52,462 nucleotides of DNA from an uncultured Geobacteraceae bacterium. GTDB lineage: Bacteria; Desulfobacterota; Desulfuromonadia; Geobacterales; Pseudopelobacteraceae. Shown piece after piece: positions 7,709-16,618 of the stretch (position 1 is the stretch's first letter; every line of letters begins with the position of its first letter). Both the position numbers and the translations under genes were made by a program. Under the pieces are notes generated by a model that worked only from the letters and a program-made list of their open reading frames with translations, did no database searches and had not been told where the DNA came from. The stretch is taken from contig CAIUSO010000061.1 of assembly GCA_903901875.1 (NCBI GenBank), positions 1 to 52,462 of the forward strand, in the 5' to 3' direction.

Positions 7709-8479
7709 ATGAATAAGCCAGCCGAGAAGGTTAAAATAACCCGAACCAGAAAACGGGTCTACGAAATGCCGCTTGAAGAGGTGCCGGTAATCGAGGTACC
7801 CATAGAGACAATGCCTCCTCATGTGGTCGTTACGGCACCGGTGGACCCACTGCCCCGTGAGGAGGCAGCTATTACGGCGGCCGAAGAACCTTTACCACCG
7901 ACTGTCACCGTTTCCGCACCGGACAGTGCAACTCCCCTGCTAATGGCCGATGAAGAGACAGAACTGTCACCCCATTCCCCTTCCCCCGAAGCATCCGTGC
8001 TCCCTGTCGTCGGTGAGATGGCACCTGCTCAGGAAGAAAACGATGAAACATTTCGCAGTGCCATGTCCACCGTCCACACCTATTCGGCCCTGTCAGCTGC
8101 CACCGGACTGATTCCGCTCCCCTTTGTCGATATGGCGGGATTCATGGCCATGCAGCTGCTCATGCTGAAAAAACTCTGCGAGCTCTATAATATCCCCTTT
8201 GACTCCCAGCGCTCAAAATCTGCCATTGCCATCCTGCTGAGCGGCATCAACAGTGCCTATCTTGCGGCAAGCAGTTCAAAACTGATTCCGTTCATCGGCG
8301 CATTTACCATTGCTGCCATGCCAGCGGTCAATGGTGCTCTTTCCTATGCGGTGGGACGGGTCTTTATCCAGCACTTCGCTTCCGGCGGAACATTCCTTGA
8401 TTTTGAGCCGAATAAGGTACGTGGCTACTTCGAAGAACAGTATCGAACGGGAAAAAACAAGCATCAGGAAAAAGTCTGA
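7709..8479 (+). CDS. DUF697 membrane-associated protein
   Basis: 256 residues. The N-terminal 110 are proline-, glutamate- and threonine-rich and probably disordered. From about 115 comes a DUF697-like region: an initial helix (STVHTYSALSAATGLIPLP), then hydrophobic, glycine/alanine-rich helices (DMAGFMAMQLLMLKKLCELY, IAILLSGINSAYLAASS, LIPFIGAFTIAAMPAVNGAL) able to sit in the membrane. The tail is short and basic. DUF697 domains occur in GTPase-linked and uncharacterised membrane proteins. It is coupled to the ParA-like gene (3 bp apart), which suggests that this protein is the membrane anchor or cargo of that ATPase; that role is inference. Confidence 0.7.
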   Translation: MNKPAEKVKITRTRKRVYEMPLEEVPVIEVPIETMPPHVVVTAPVDPLPREEAAITAAEEPLPPTVTVSAPDSATPLLMADEETELSPHSPSPEASVLPVVGEMAPAQEENDETFRSAMSTVHTYSALSAATGLIPLPFVDMAGFMAMQLLMLKKLCELYNIPFDSQRSKSAIAILLSGINSAYLAASSSKLIPFIGAFTIAAMPAVNGALSYAVGRVFIQHFASGGTFLDFEPNKVRGYFEEQYRTGKNKHQEKV

Positions 8480-8535
8480 ATGTCCATTTTACCCGGTTGA
8501 CGCATGAAGACCATGTGTGCTTTAATCCCCCGGTG

Positions 8536-9021
8536 ATGACTGAAGCCTACATAGCACTCGGATCAAATGTCGGAGATCGAGAATTAAACCTGCTTCGTGG
8601 GGTTGCTGAAGTTGGAAATCTTGCGGGATGCCAAGTGACGGCACTGTCGTCCTTCTATGAAACGTCCCCCGTCGGCACCGATTCTACGGGGACATTCTTT
8701 AATGCCGTGCTCCGCATCACCACAGAACTTGGACCCCGTCAGCTCCTGTCGGCACTGTTGGATATAGAGGAACGGGTTTTTAGACGTGAGCGCTCAATTG
8801 CCAATGGGCCCCGCTCCCTGGACTTGGATTTGCTTCTGTATGGCGAGCAGATTATCACTGAAACAGATCTGATTATTCCCCATCCCCGCATGACGGAGCG
8901 TCGTTTTGTTTTACAACCGCTCTCCGATATCGGAGCGGAACTGTTGCATCCGGTTGCCCGCATTTCCATCGGCCACCTATTGAAAAGCCTGAACTCCGAT
9001 GAAACGGTGACAAAGCTCTGA
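8536..9021 (+). CDS. folK: 2-amino-4-hydroxy-6-hydroxymethyldihydropteridine diphosphokinase
   Basis: A folate-pathway enzyme that transfers pyrophosphate from ATP to 6-hydroxymethyl-7,8-dihydropterin. About 161 residues from the ATG at 8536, chosen because the family begins with the AYIALGSNVGDRE strand; a TTG at 8497 would add 13 residues of no family likeness. The HPPK signature is present as NGPRSLDLDLLLYG, along with FYETSPVG near the substrate site and HPRMTERRFVLQPLSDI. The length is typical. It is followed after 13 bp by a YHS protein. FolE2, further along the window, is another folate enzyme, but the two are not linked. Confidence 0.92.
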   Translation: MTEAYIALGSNVGDRELNLLRGVAEVGNLAGCQVTALSSFYETSPVGTDSTGTFFNAVLRITTELGPRQLLSALLDIEERVFRRERSIANGPRSLDLDLLLYGEQIITETDLIIPHPRMTERRFVLQPLSDIGAELLHPVARISIGHLLKSLNSDETVTKL

Positions 9022-9034
9022 TGGAGAGTTACCT

Positions 9035-9298
9035 ATGATCAGAATGCTGTTGATTGCCCTGTTACTGTATATCGGCTACCGCATTCTTGTTTCGTTTACT
9101 GCGGCGAAGAAGCCGCTGCAACCGTCAACCGGCACCCGTGACCAGAGTGTAGAAACCTTCTGCGACCCGATCTGTGGTATGTATATCTCGGAGGAGCAGG
9201 CGGTGGTCGGCACCCATGGGGGAAAACGTCTTTATTTTTGTTCTATGAATTGCCTGGAAAAATATCGCGAGCAACTGGACCATACATCACCAACATAA
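9035..9298 (+). CDS. Small membrane-anchored YHS-domain protein
   Basis: 87 residues: one N-terminal transmembrane helix (MIRMLLIALLLYIGYRILV) and a C-terminal YHS/TRASH-like domain (about 43-80: FCDPICGMYISEEQAV, KRLYFCSMNCLEKY). The cysteines in DPICGM and FCSMNC are the metal-binding set of this family. YHS domains are found in metal-handling and electron-transfer settings; the specific role is unknown. It lies in a rightward series folK-YHS-transaldolase with gaps of 13 bp on each side. Confidence 0.8.
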   Translation: MIRMLLIALLLYIGYRILVSFTAAKKPLQPSTGTRDQSVETFCDPICGMYISEEQAVVGTHGGKRLYFCSMNCLEKYREQLDHTSPT

Positions 9299-9311
9299 CC
9301 TGGAGGAGTAG

Positions 9312-9956
9312 ATGAAATTTTTTATCGATACAGCAGATGTCACAGAGATTCGTGAAGCCCATGAGCTTGGCCTGGTTGACGGAGTTACGACCAACCCTTC
9401 CCTGATTGCCAAATCGGGGCGCAAATTCACGGATGTCATCAAGGAGATTGTTTCCATTGTTGATGGCCCTATTTCGGCTGAAGTCATCGCCCTCGATGCC
9501 CCCGGCATGATCAAAGAGGCAAAAGATCTGGTTGAAATTCACAAAAATATCGTCATCAAACTGCCAATGACGCCGGAAGGGCTCAAAGCCTGCAAAGCGT
9601 TGACCGAGAAAGGGGTTAAAACCAACGTAACCCTCATTTTCACCCCGATGCAGGCGCTGCTGGCCGCCAAAGCCGGTGCCACCTATGTTTCACCGTTTGT
9701 CGGGCGCCTCGATGACATTTCCCAGGACGGCATGGGAATCATTGAAGAGATCCGCACTATTTTCGACAATTACGGCTACCTGACCGAAATCATTGTTGCC
9801 AGTATCCGCAATCCGATCCACGTACTTAACTCTGCCCTCATTGGTGCCGATATTTGCACCATCCCCTACTCGGTCATGATCCAGCTTGCCAAGCACCCCC
9901 TGACCGATGCAGGCATTGAAAAGTTCCTTAAAGACTGGGAAAGCGTACCAAAGTAA
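9312..9956 (+). CDS. tal: Transaldolase (small fructose-6-phosphate aldolase type)
   Basis: 214 residues, the length of the compact FSA/TalC group. Diagnostic pieces: [34 protein letters not shown], the Schiff-base lysine region [34 protein letters not shown] and [11 protein letters not shown]. It moves a dihydroxyacetone unit between sugar phosphates in the non-oxidative pentose phosphate pathway. A strong GGAGGAG ribosome site precedes the ATG. A large stem-loop follows at 10035-10080. Bacterial proteins of this group are usually true transaldolases, but FSA activity cannot be excluded by eye. Confidence 0.93.
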   Translation: MKFFIDTADVTEIREAHELGLVDGVTTNPSLIAKSGRKFTDVIKEIVSIVDGPISAEVIALDAPGMIKEAKDLVEIHKNIVIKLPMTPEGLKACKALTEKGVKTNVTLIFTPMQALLAAKAGATYVSPFVGRLDDISQDGMGIIEEIRTIFDNYGYLTEIIVASIRNPIHVLNSALIGADICTIPYSVMIQLAKHPLTDAGIEKFLKDWESVPK

Positions 9957-10034
9957 AAATCGGTCAATATTCATCTTCAGCCAGAGCCCAAAAAACATCC
10001 CCCCTCCCAGCCTCCCCCCGCTGGGTGGAGGAGT

Positions 10035-10080
10035 AAACAGAATAGCCGCCATCCTCTTCCGGATGGCGGCTATTCTGTTT
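10035..10080 (+). terminator. Perfect 20-bp stem-loop after the transaldolase gene
   Basis: AAACAGAATAGCCGCCATCC (10035-10054) is the exact reverse complement of 10061-10080, with a TCTTCC loop. The stem starts with A's and ends with TTT, so it can terminate in both directions; a further T-run starts at about 10090. Most likely the end of the folK-tal unit. Confidence 0.7.
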
Positions 10081-10128
10081 GGAGCGGCCATTTTTTTCTT
10101 ACAGGAGAAGATTAATGGTTAATGGGGC

Positions 10129-10156
10129 TTGAATATCAGCACGCTTATGATACTAT
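10129..10156 (+). promoter_or_regulatory. Candidate promoter for the signalling cluster
   Basis: TTGAAT (10129-10134), a 16-bp spacer and TACTAT (10151-10156) preceded by TGA, giving an extended -10 (TGnTACTAT). It lies 24 bp before the ATG at 10180. Confidence 0.4.
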
Positions 10157-10179
10157 TAACTCATAATTGTTAAATTCAT

Positions 10180-11406
10180 ATGAACAGGTGCCAAGAAAAC
10201 GTGTCCTTAGCTACCAACCATACCAGCATGGTGCCGCGAATTCTCATTGTGGATGATGATCCGGCTATCCTCAAGTCAATACAGCGGTTTCTCCGACCTC
10301 ACCCCTACTGGGTTTTCTCCGCCGCCAGTGCTGCCGAAGGCATGGAAATCCTCAAAACCGAGGGGCCATTTCATCTGGTCATTTCCGATTACCTGATGCC
10401 CGATACAACGGGAGACAAGTTTCTCCATGACGTGGCCATTACATGGCCCGATGTCAGACGGGTTATTTTATCTGCCTATGCTGACCGGAGCGTGTTGCTG
10501 TCGGCAATCAACGAAGGGGGTGTCCACCGCTTTCTCACCAAACCGTGGCATACCAGAAAGCTGTTGGAAGTCATTGAAGAGCTGGTGGCTGATTATGATG
10601 CCGAAGAGAGTGCACGGGCCGGAATCAGGGAGCTCGCTCAGAAGCATCAGTTACTGGTTGTGACCAACCAGCAACTGGAGGATCTGGTCAGCCAGCGAAC
10701 CACCGATCTTGAGCAGCACCGGCAGCAGTTACAGGAGGCCAACAGCCAACTGCGTCAACTGGGCAGCCATATGGAAGAATTGCGGGAGGATGAGCGAAGA
10801 TCTATTGCCCGGGAAATCCATGACGAACTGGCCCAGTCCTTAAGTGCCATCAAACTTGATGTTTCCACTCTGCTCAACAAGGTGAAGGAGCCCAAACTCC
10901 ATAGCTCATTGGGGGGGATAAAGGAGCAGGTAGACCATACATTAGCCACCATACAACGTATCCTTGCGGCACTGCGTCCCGTGGTGCTTGACGAATTGGG
11001 ACTGGCGGCAGCACTGGAATGGCTTGCCAGCGATTTTTCCCGCCGCAACTGCATTCCGGTGACTCTGAACTGCTCCCTGGATTCCAAACTGGTGCCGATT
11101 CAGATTGCCACGAGCATCTTCAGAATTACCCAGGAAGCATTTACCAACATCATGCGCCATTCCGGGGCCTATCGTGCCACACTGCGGGCCTGGCAGGAAG
11201 ATGACATTATTTATCTGGTTATTGAAGATAACGGGATCGGTATTCCGGACAAAGAGAATCGCCGTCCCAACTCGTTTGGCATTTTGGGTATGCAGGAAAG
11301 GGCCGCGTTATGTAACGGGTCACTGTCGGTCAGTAGCCTGGAAAGCGGAGGCACCCAGGTAATGCTCCAGATACCAGGGGATCCTGTACGGGAGACAATT
11401 CCATGA
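10180..11406 (+). CDS. REC-HisKA_3-HATPase sensor kinase (NarX-type core)
   Basis: 408 residues, soluble. N-terminal receiver (about 19-137, Asp70 in VISDYLMPDTTG, KPW motif at 121-123), then a coiled coil (about 150-200), then a HisKA_3 dimerisation domain (RRSIAREIHDELAQSLSAI, phospho-accepting His214) and a HATPase of the NarX/DesK type (FTNIMRHSGA with Asn323, EDNGIGIP, GILGMQERA). The kinase is thus controlled by a receiver instead of a sensor domain, so it needs an upstream kinase, perhaps one of the two large kinases further on. It overlaps its response regulator gene by 4 bp (ATGA). A second in-frame ATG at 10228, just before the receiver, is also possible. Confidence 0.92.
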   Translation: MNRCQENVSLATNHTSMVPRILIVDDDPAILKSIQRFLRPHPYWVFSAASAAEGMEILKTEGPFHLVISDYLMPDTTGDKFLHDVAITWPDVRRVILSAYADRSVLLSAINEGGVHRFLTKPWHTRKLLEVIEELVADYDAEESARAGIRELAQKHQLLVVTNQQLEDLVSQRTTDLEQHRQQLQEANSQLRQLGSHMEELREDERRSIAREIHDELAQSLSAIKLDVSTLLNKVKEPKLHSSLGGIKEQVDHTLATIQRILAALRPVVLDELGLAAALEWLASDFSRRNCIPVTLNCSLDSKLVPIQIATSIFRITQEAFTNIMRHSGAYRATLRAWQEDDIIYLVIEDNGIGIPDKENRRPNSFGILGMQERAALCNGSLSVSSLESGGTQVMLQIPGDPVRETIP

Positions 11407-12047
11407 AACGTATTTTAGTGGTTGATGACCACCCCATGTTCAGAAAGGGGCTTGTCAATACCCTGTTGCAATCCCACCTTGAGCTGTTGATCGCCTGTGA
11501 TGAGGCGGGGAGTGGAGAAGAGGCCCTGCCGATGGCCGGGAAACAGGTATATGACCTGGCCATTGTCGATATCTCAATGCCCGGCATGGGGGGAATGGCC
11601 CTCCTTGAAAAGCTTCGCGTGCTCTCGCCCCAGATGCCGGTGTTGATGTTGAGCATGTTTTCTGAAGAGCAGTTTGCTCTCAACTCATTCCGCCTGGGAG
11701 CTGCGGGATATCTGACCAAGCGGGAAGCGTCAGATGAGTTAATAACGGCGGTCAGCCAGATCCTCTCCGGCAAGCGATACCTGAGTCGCCCCCTTACAGA
11801 GACTCTCATTGATCAAGCCATAAGTGCTCCCGAAATGCCCCCCTCTCCAACCCACGTGCCACTTTCAAACCGTGAAATGGAGATTATGAAACGGCTGGCC
11901 GCCGGACAGCGGCTCAAGCTTATTGCGGCGGAGCTCAATTTGAGTATCAAAACGGTAAGCACCTATAAGAGCCGGATATTTACTAAAATGGGTTTCCATA
12001 CCACAGCACGCCTGATTAACTATGCGACCACACAGAATATCGTCTAA
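11403..12047 (+). CDS. LuxR/NarL-family response regulator
   Basis: 214 residues: receiver (about 2-120, Asp56 in IVDISMPGMGG, switch lysine in GAAGYLTKREA) and a C-terminal LuxR helix-turn-helix (about 150-210, LSNREMEIMKRLAAGQ, LNLSIKTVSTYKSRIFTKMG). It is the cognate transcription factor of the preceding HisKA_3 kinase, with which it shares a 4-bp overlap; HisKA_3 kinases and LuxR regulators are standard pairs. It is the only DNA-binding output in this six-gene signalling run. Confidence 0.93.
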   Translation: MKRILVVDDHPMFRKGLVNTLLQSHLELLIACDEAGSGEEALPMAGKQVYDLAIVDISMPGMGGMALLEKLRVLSPQMPVLMLSMFSEEQFALNSFRLGAAGYLTKREASDELITAVSQILSGKRYLSRPLTETLIDQAISAPEMPPSPTHVPLSNREMEIMKRLAAGQRLKLIAAELNLSIKTVSTYKSRIFTKMGFHTTARLINYATTQNIV

Positions 12048-12117
12048 ATCTTACATAGCTCCTACAACATGGGGCAATATTCCGTCAGATTTTCCCTCTA
12101 TTGCAAAGCACCCCCTG

Positions 12118-12147
12118 TTGACACCATAATTAAATCATTATTAATAT
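12118..12147 (+). promoter_or_regulatory. Candidate promoter before the CHASE kinase
   Basis: TTGACA (12118-12123), an 18-bp spacer and TAATAT (12142-12147). It lies inside the longest reading frame of the next gene (open from 12069), which supports the later start at 12168. Confidence 0.4.
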
Positions 12148-12167
12148 TAGATATGGGGTGTTGCGCT

Positions 12168-14573
12168 ATGCAGATTTACCGGAAAAAAGTAGCATTAATG
12201 AGGAACATACCGAATCTGGTGCCGCTTACCATATTGGCGTCATCGGTATGCCTTACTCTGATTTTATGGAGTTTGTTTGATAGCAACCTGAAGGCGCGAT
12301 CCCAGGCAATATACAATGAGCGGGTTGATGAGATCAGTCAGCGTCTGATCAAGAGGATGCATGACCACGAGCAGGTACTGCGGGGTGCTGCCGGTCTGTT
12401 CAGCGTCAAGGAGGAGGTCTCCCGGACCGACTGGCGCCATTATGTATCGTCACTTCAGCTTGATGAATTTCACCCCGGCATACTCGGCATCGGGTTTTCG
12501 ACATGGCTCACACCAGCGGAAAAAGTTGCCCGCGTCACGGCGATCCGTGCAGAAGGTTTCCCCGAATACGTGTTACGTCCCGTGGGGGAACGTCCCGTCT
12601 ATACGTCGGTTATCTATCTGGAACCGTTTAATTGGCGTAATCAGCGGGCCTTCGGCTTTGATATGTATACCGAACCGGTGCGGCGAAGCGCGATGGATAA
12701 GGCCCGCGACGGCAATATTGCCACCATTGCTGCAAAGATCATTCTGCTTCAGGAAACCGACAAGGACAAACAAAGTGGCATGCTGATGTATCTTCCGGTC
12801 TATCGGCAGGGCAAGTTGCTGGAGACCGTTGAGCAGCGACACGGGGCCTTCCTTGGCTTTGCGTACAGCCCGATACGGATGAATGATTTTGTCACCGGAA
12901 CCTTGGGGAATCTGCCCCAGGACATTGCCTTTGAAGTCAGGGTCGGAGCATCCGGCACCGACAATCTCATGTTCAACTCCGATCAAGCCAGCAAACGGGA
13001 AATCCGGGAAACATACCATCCACTGTTTACCTCGAAAAAAGCCATCGCAGCCTATGGGAATTCCTGGGAATTCACCTTCTGGACCCTTCCGGAATTCAGT
13101 ACCCAATTAAATGCCCGGCAGTCCTATCTGGTGCTCTGTATCGGCCTTGTTTTCAGCCTGATTGTTTCATATCTGGTCCACCAGATGCTGAAGGCCCGCA
13201 ATCTGGCAATTGAACAGGGGGAGGAAAAAATTGCCAGCCTGAACAATCGCCTCTCCCTCGCCGTTGACTCCGGTCAAATCGGAGTCTGGGACTACATGGT
13301 TCCCGAGCAGCAACTGGTGTGGGACAAATGGATGTTTGCCCTCTACGGGGTTAACGAGGAAGATTTTTCGGGAGCCTATGAAGCATGGCAAAACGGACTC
13401 CATCCCGACGATCGGGAGCGGGGTCATACGGAGATTGCCCAGGCACTTCGCGGAGAAAAGGAATTTGACACCGTATTCAGGGTGGTCTGGCCCACGGGAC
13501 AGATCCGCTATATCAAGGCTGCAGCCCTGGTGCAGCGGGATGCTGCCGGCAATCCACTCCGAATGATCGGGGTCAACTATGACATTACCGAGCGAGTACG
13601 GACGGAAAAATCCCTTCACGATCAGGCCGTCATGCTGGAGCAGGAGGTGGGGCACCGGCGTCAGACCCAGGAAACCCTGGCCATGAAACAGCAGCAGTTA
13701 CAGATGCTGAATGAAACCCTGGAAAACCGGGTTACCGATGAAGTCCGCAAAAACCGTGAAAAGGATAAGATCCTGCTCCATCAGGACAAACTGGCATCCA
13801 TCGGACAGCTCGCCGCCGGTGTGGCCCACGAAATTAACAACCCCATCGGTTTCATCATGAGCAATCTGGGGACACTCAAAACCTATGCTGAATCTGAAAA
13901 ACAGTATCTTACGGCACTGGAAAAAGTCGCCCAGTCATGCTGTTCGGAGCAAGAGCTTTCATCCCTTGCAGAGCTCAGTAAGGGGCTTGACCTGGCGTTT
14001 ATCATGGAGGATATCCCGCCGCTGATTTCCGAATCACTTGAGGGGGCAGAACGGGTCAAGAGGATTGTCCTTGACCTGAAGGATTTTGCCCGTACCGATG
14101 AGAACAGTCTCAAGCAGACCGACCTGAACCATTGTGTGCAGAGTACGGCCAACATCGTTCGCAATGAGATTCGCTACGTTGCCGATCTGGACCTTGATTT
14201 GCATGACATCCCACTGGTAATCTGTAACCCTCAGCAGATAAACCAGGTAATTGCCAATATTCTGGTCAATGCAGCCCATGCCATTGACGGTCACGGGCGC
14301 ATCACAGTAACCACCAGCCACGAGAGGGATCGTGTATTACTGACAATTACCGATACCGGGCGAGGGATTCCCCCCGAGATTCAAGGACGAATTTTTGATC
14401 CTTTTTTTACCACTAAACCGGTGGGAAAGGGGACCGGACTTGGTTTGAGCATCAGTTATGATATTGTCAGAAAGCATGGGGGTGAAATTTCCTTGAAAAG
14501 CGAGCCGGGGGTCGGAACAACCTTTGTTATTTCTCTTCCGATTATTGGTCCGATTGATGTGGAGGCTACGTGA
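12168..14573 (+). CDS. CHASE-PAS sensor histidine kinase
   Basis: About 801 residues from the ATG at 12168, preceded by a GGGG ribosome-like site; starts at 12069 or 12153 are possible but would overlap a promoter-like sequence. Order: transmembrane helix (about 16-38), periplasmic CHASE domain (about 40-270, RMHDHEQVLRGAAGLF, GILGIGFSTWL, FGFDMYTEPVRR), transmembrane helix (about 318-342), PAS/PAC (about 362-478, IRYIKAAALVQRDAAGNP), coiled coil, HisKA with His554 in GVAHEINNPIGFIMSNLG, HATPase (684-798, NPQQINQVIANILVNAAHAI, GKGTGLGLSISYDI). CHASE domains sense small extracellular ligands. The kinase core is nearly the same as that of the next gene. Confidence 0.93.
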   Translation: MQIYRKKVALMRNIPNLVPLTILASSVCLTLILWSLFDSNLKARSQAIYNERVDEISQRLIKRMHDHEQVLRGAAGLFSVKEEVSRTDWRHYVSSLQLDEFHPGILGIGFSTWLTPAEKVARVTAIRAEGFPEYVLRPVGERPVYTSVIYLEPFNWRNQRAFGFDMYTEPVRRSAMDKARDGNIATIAAKIILLQETDKDKQSGMLMYLPVYRQGKLLETVEQRHGAFLGFAYSPIRMNDFVTGTLGNLPQDIAFEVRVGASGTDNLMFNSDQASKREIRETYHPLFTSKKAIAAYGNSWEFTFWTLPEFSTQLNARQSYLVLCIGLVFSLIVSYLVHQMLKARNLAIEQGEEKIASLNNRLSLAVDSGQIGVWDYMVPEQQLVWDKWMFALYGVNEEDFSGAYEAWQNGLHPDDRERGHTEIAQALRGEKEFDTVFRVVWPTGQIRYIKAAALVQRDAAGNPLRMIGVNYDITERVRTEKSLHDQAVMLEQEVGHRRQTQETLAMKQQQLQMLNETLENRVTDEVRKNREKDKILLHQDKLASIGQLAAGVAHEINNPIGFIMSNLGTLKTYAESEKQYLTALEKVAQSCCSEQELSSLAELSKGLDLAFIMEDIPPLISESLEGAERVKRIVLDLKDFARTDENSLKQTDLNHCVQSTANIVRNEIRYVADLDLDLHDIPLVICNPQQINQVIANILVNAAHAIDGHGRITVTTSHERDRVLLTITDTGRGIPPEIQGRIFDPFFTTKPVGKGTGLGLSISYDIVRKHGGEISLKSEPGVGTTFVISLPIIGPIDVEAT

Positions 14574-16618
14574 GTTCCGCCGTAACTACCCAGTCAAAGA
14601 CGATCTCGCTCTATCGAAAACGACTTATGGCCGGGGTACTTGCGTTTATTATCGGCACACTGATACTTACCGGCTCTACTCTTTACAGCGATTGGCAGAA
14701 GTCGCTGAAACGGCTCGAACAGTCCGGTTCAAATCTGGCCCGGGCACTGGAAATCAGTATTGGCGGCATCTTTGATAAAATCGACGTCGCTCTTCTTGCA
14801 GTACAATATGAAGCTGAGCGGGAGCTGAAATCCGGCGGTTTTGCGCCGGCGACCATCAACGAATGTATTAACCGTCAACGAAGCAATATTCCGGAGATAG
14901 ACAACCTGCGCATTGCCAATAGACAGGGTGACATCCTCTATGGCATTGACCGGAGCATCAAAGCAACGGTGAATGTGGCTGATCGTGATTATTTTACCAC
15001 TCTCCGCGATTCACCCCGCACAAATCTGTACATCTCCCGCCCACTGGTGGGTCGGGTGAGCAACAAGTGGATTATTATCGCCGCCCGGCGCATCAATAAC
15101 CCCGACGGTTCCTTTGCCGGAGTTGTCCATGGCAACATCTCTCTGGACTTCTTCATCAAACATTTTGCCAGTTTCAATCTGGGCAAGGGGGGTGCCATCA
15201 CCCTTCGTGATGGCAATTTGGGGCTGCTGGTCCGCTTTCCGGCATCCTCTGGTTTCAATGTCGGTGACAAAACATTTTCAACAGAGTTTGCCGAATTGAT
15301 CAAACAGGGGCACTCCTCTGCAACGTATACCAATTGTAGTATACTTGATAGCGTAACAAGAGTATTTTCATACCGTAAGGTTTCCCGATATCCACTGTAC
15401 ATAAATGTCGGAATGCCGGTCGCCACCCTCCGGGATGCCTGGCTGTTCAATGCTCTGCGGATCTCAGGCCTGGCAATTCTTCTCTCCGTGGCGCTGCTGT
15501 TTTTTGCCCGCTTCATCATCAGAAGCTGGGAGCGGAGCCATCAGGAGACGGAAGAATTAAGCCACTACCGGGACCAGCTTGAGTCGTTAGTCATTGAACG
15601 GACCGCCGAGTTAGAAAAGAACAATCGTACTTTGGCCGAAGAAATTGCAGTTAGGCGGCGTTTTGAAGCTGCCATGGCGGAACAGACCGCCATACTATTC
15701 GACCAGATTGAAGAACGCCAAAAGGTGCAGGATGAGCTGCTGCTCAAACAGAAACAACTTGCAGATTTAAACTCGGGCCTTGAACAACGGGTCACCGACG
15801 AAGTTTCAAATAACCGGGAGAAAGACCGTCTCATGCTCCAGCAGGATAAGCTGGCCTCCATCGGCCAGCTGGCGGCCGGGGTTGCCCATGAGATAAATAA
15901 TCCGATGGGTTTTATCATGAGCAACCTGGGCACGCTCAAGAATTATGCGTCAACCATCAACGAATACATAGGACTTATTGAATGTATGCTGCGTGATGAA
16001 GAGCGGGCCAACTTCGAAGCGGTACGCAGTCGTCTGGATATTGTCTTTGTACTCGAAGACCTCGCACCGTTGGTAACGGAATCCCTGGAGGGGGCGGAAC
16101 GGGTGAAACGCATTGTTCTCGACTTAAAGGACTTTGCCCGGGCCGACGACAGCAGCCTGCGGGAAACGGATTTAAATGACTGTATCCGGAGTACGGCCAA
16201 TATCGTCCGCAATGAGATCAAGTACGTTGCCGACCTTGAACTGCAGTTAGAAGATATTCCGCTGTTCACCTGCAACCCCCAGCAGATCAATCAGGTGATA
16301 GCCAACCTGCTGGTAAATGCGGCCCATGCCATTACTGAACATGGTACAATCACCGTTACCACCTATTACAAGGACAACCTCATCCATCTGTCCGTCACTG
16401 ACAGTGGCAGAGGAATCCCTGCCGATGTGGTCAACAGAATTTTCGATCCATTCTTTACCACCAAGCCGGTTGGTCAGGGTACCGGCCTCGGGCTCAGCAT
16501 CAGTTATGATATTATAAAAAAACATGGTGGCGAAATACTGGTGTGCAGCGAACCGGGAGTCGGTACGACCTTCATGGTGACATTGCCGATCGGTGATTCT
16601 ACGGAGAAACAGGCATGA
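14570..16618 (+). CDS. Cache-domain sensor histidine kinase
   Basis: 682 residues starting at a GTG that overlaps the previous stop codon (GTGA) with GGAGG just ahead. Transmembrane helix (about 20-42), a periplasmic PDC/dCache-like sensor (about 45-290, IDNLRIANRQGDILYGIDR, VADRDYFTTLRDS, ISLDFFIKHFASFN), transmembrane helix (about 295-318), a long coiled coil (325-425), HisKA with His440 in GVAHEINNPMGFIMSNLG, and HATPase (DSGRGIPADV, GQGTGLGLSIS). Cache domains bind amino acids, organic acids and similar small ligands outside the cell. Its kinase half is a close paralogue of the preceding CHASE kinase, while the sensor half is unrelated. Confidence 0.93.
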   Translation: MSSAVTTQSKTISLYRKRLMAGVLAFIIGTLILTGSTLYSDWQKSLKRLEQSGSNLARALEISIGGIFDKIDVALLAVQYEAERELKSGGFAPATINECINRQRSNIPEIDNLRIANRQGDILYGIDRSIKATVNVADRDYFTTLRDSPRTNLYISRPLVGRVSNKWIIIAARRINNPDGSFAGVVHGNISLDFFIKHFASFNLGKGGAITLRDGNLGLLVRFPASSGFNVGDKTFSTEFAELIKQGHSSATYTNCSILDSVTRVFSYRKVSRYPLYINVGMPVATLRDAWLFNALRISGLAILLSVALLFFARFIIRSWERSHQETEELSHYRDQLESLVIERTAELEKNNRTLAEEIAVRRRFEAAMAEQTAILFDQIEERQKVQDELLLKQKQLADLNSGLEQRVTDEVSNNREKDRLMLQQDKLASIGQLAAGVAHEINNPMGFIMSNLGTLKNYASTINEYIGLIECMLRDEERANFEAVRSRLDIVFVLEDLAPLVTESLEGAERVKRIVLDLKDFARADDSSLRETDLNDCIRSTANIVRNEIKYVADLELQLEDIPLFTCNPQQINQVIANLLVNAAHAITEHGTITVTTYYKDNLIHLSVTDSGRGIPADVVNRIFDPFFTTKPVGQGTGLGLSISYDIIKKHGGEILVCSEPGVGTTFMVTLPIGDSTEKQA

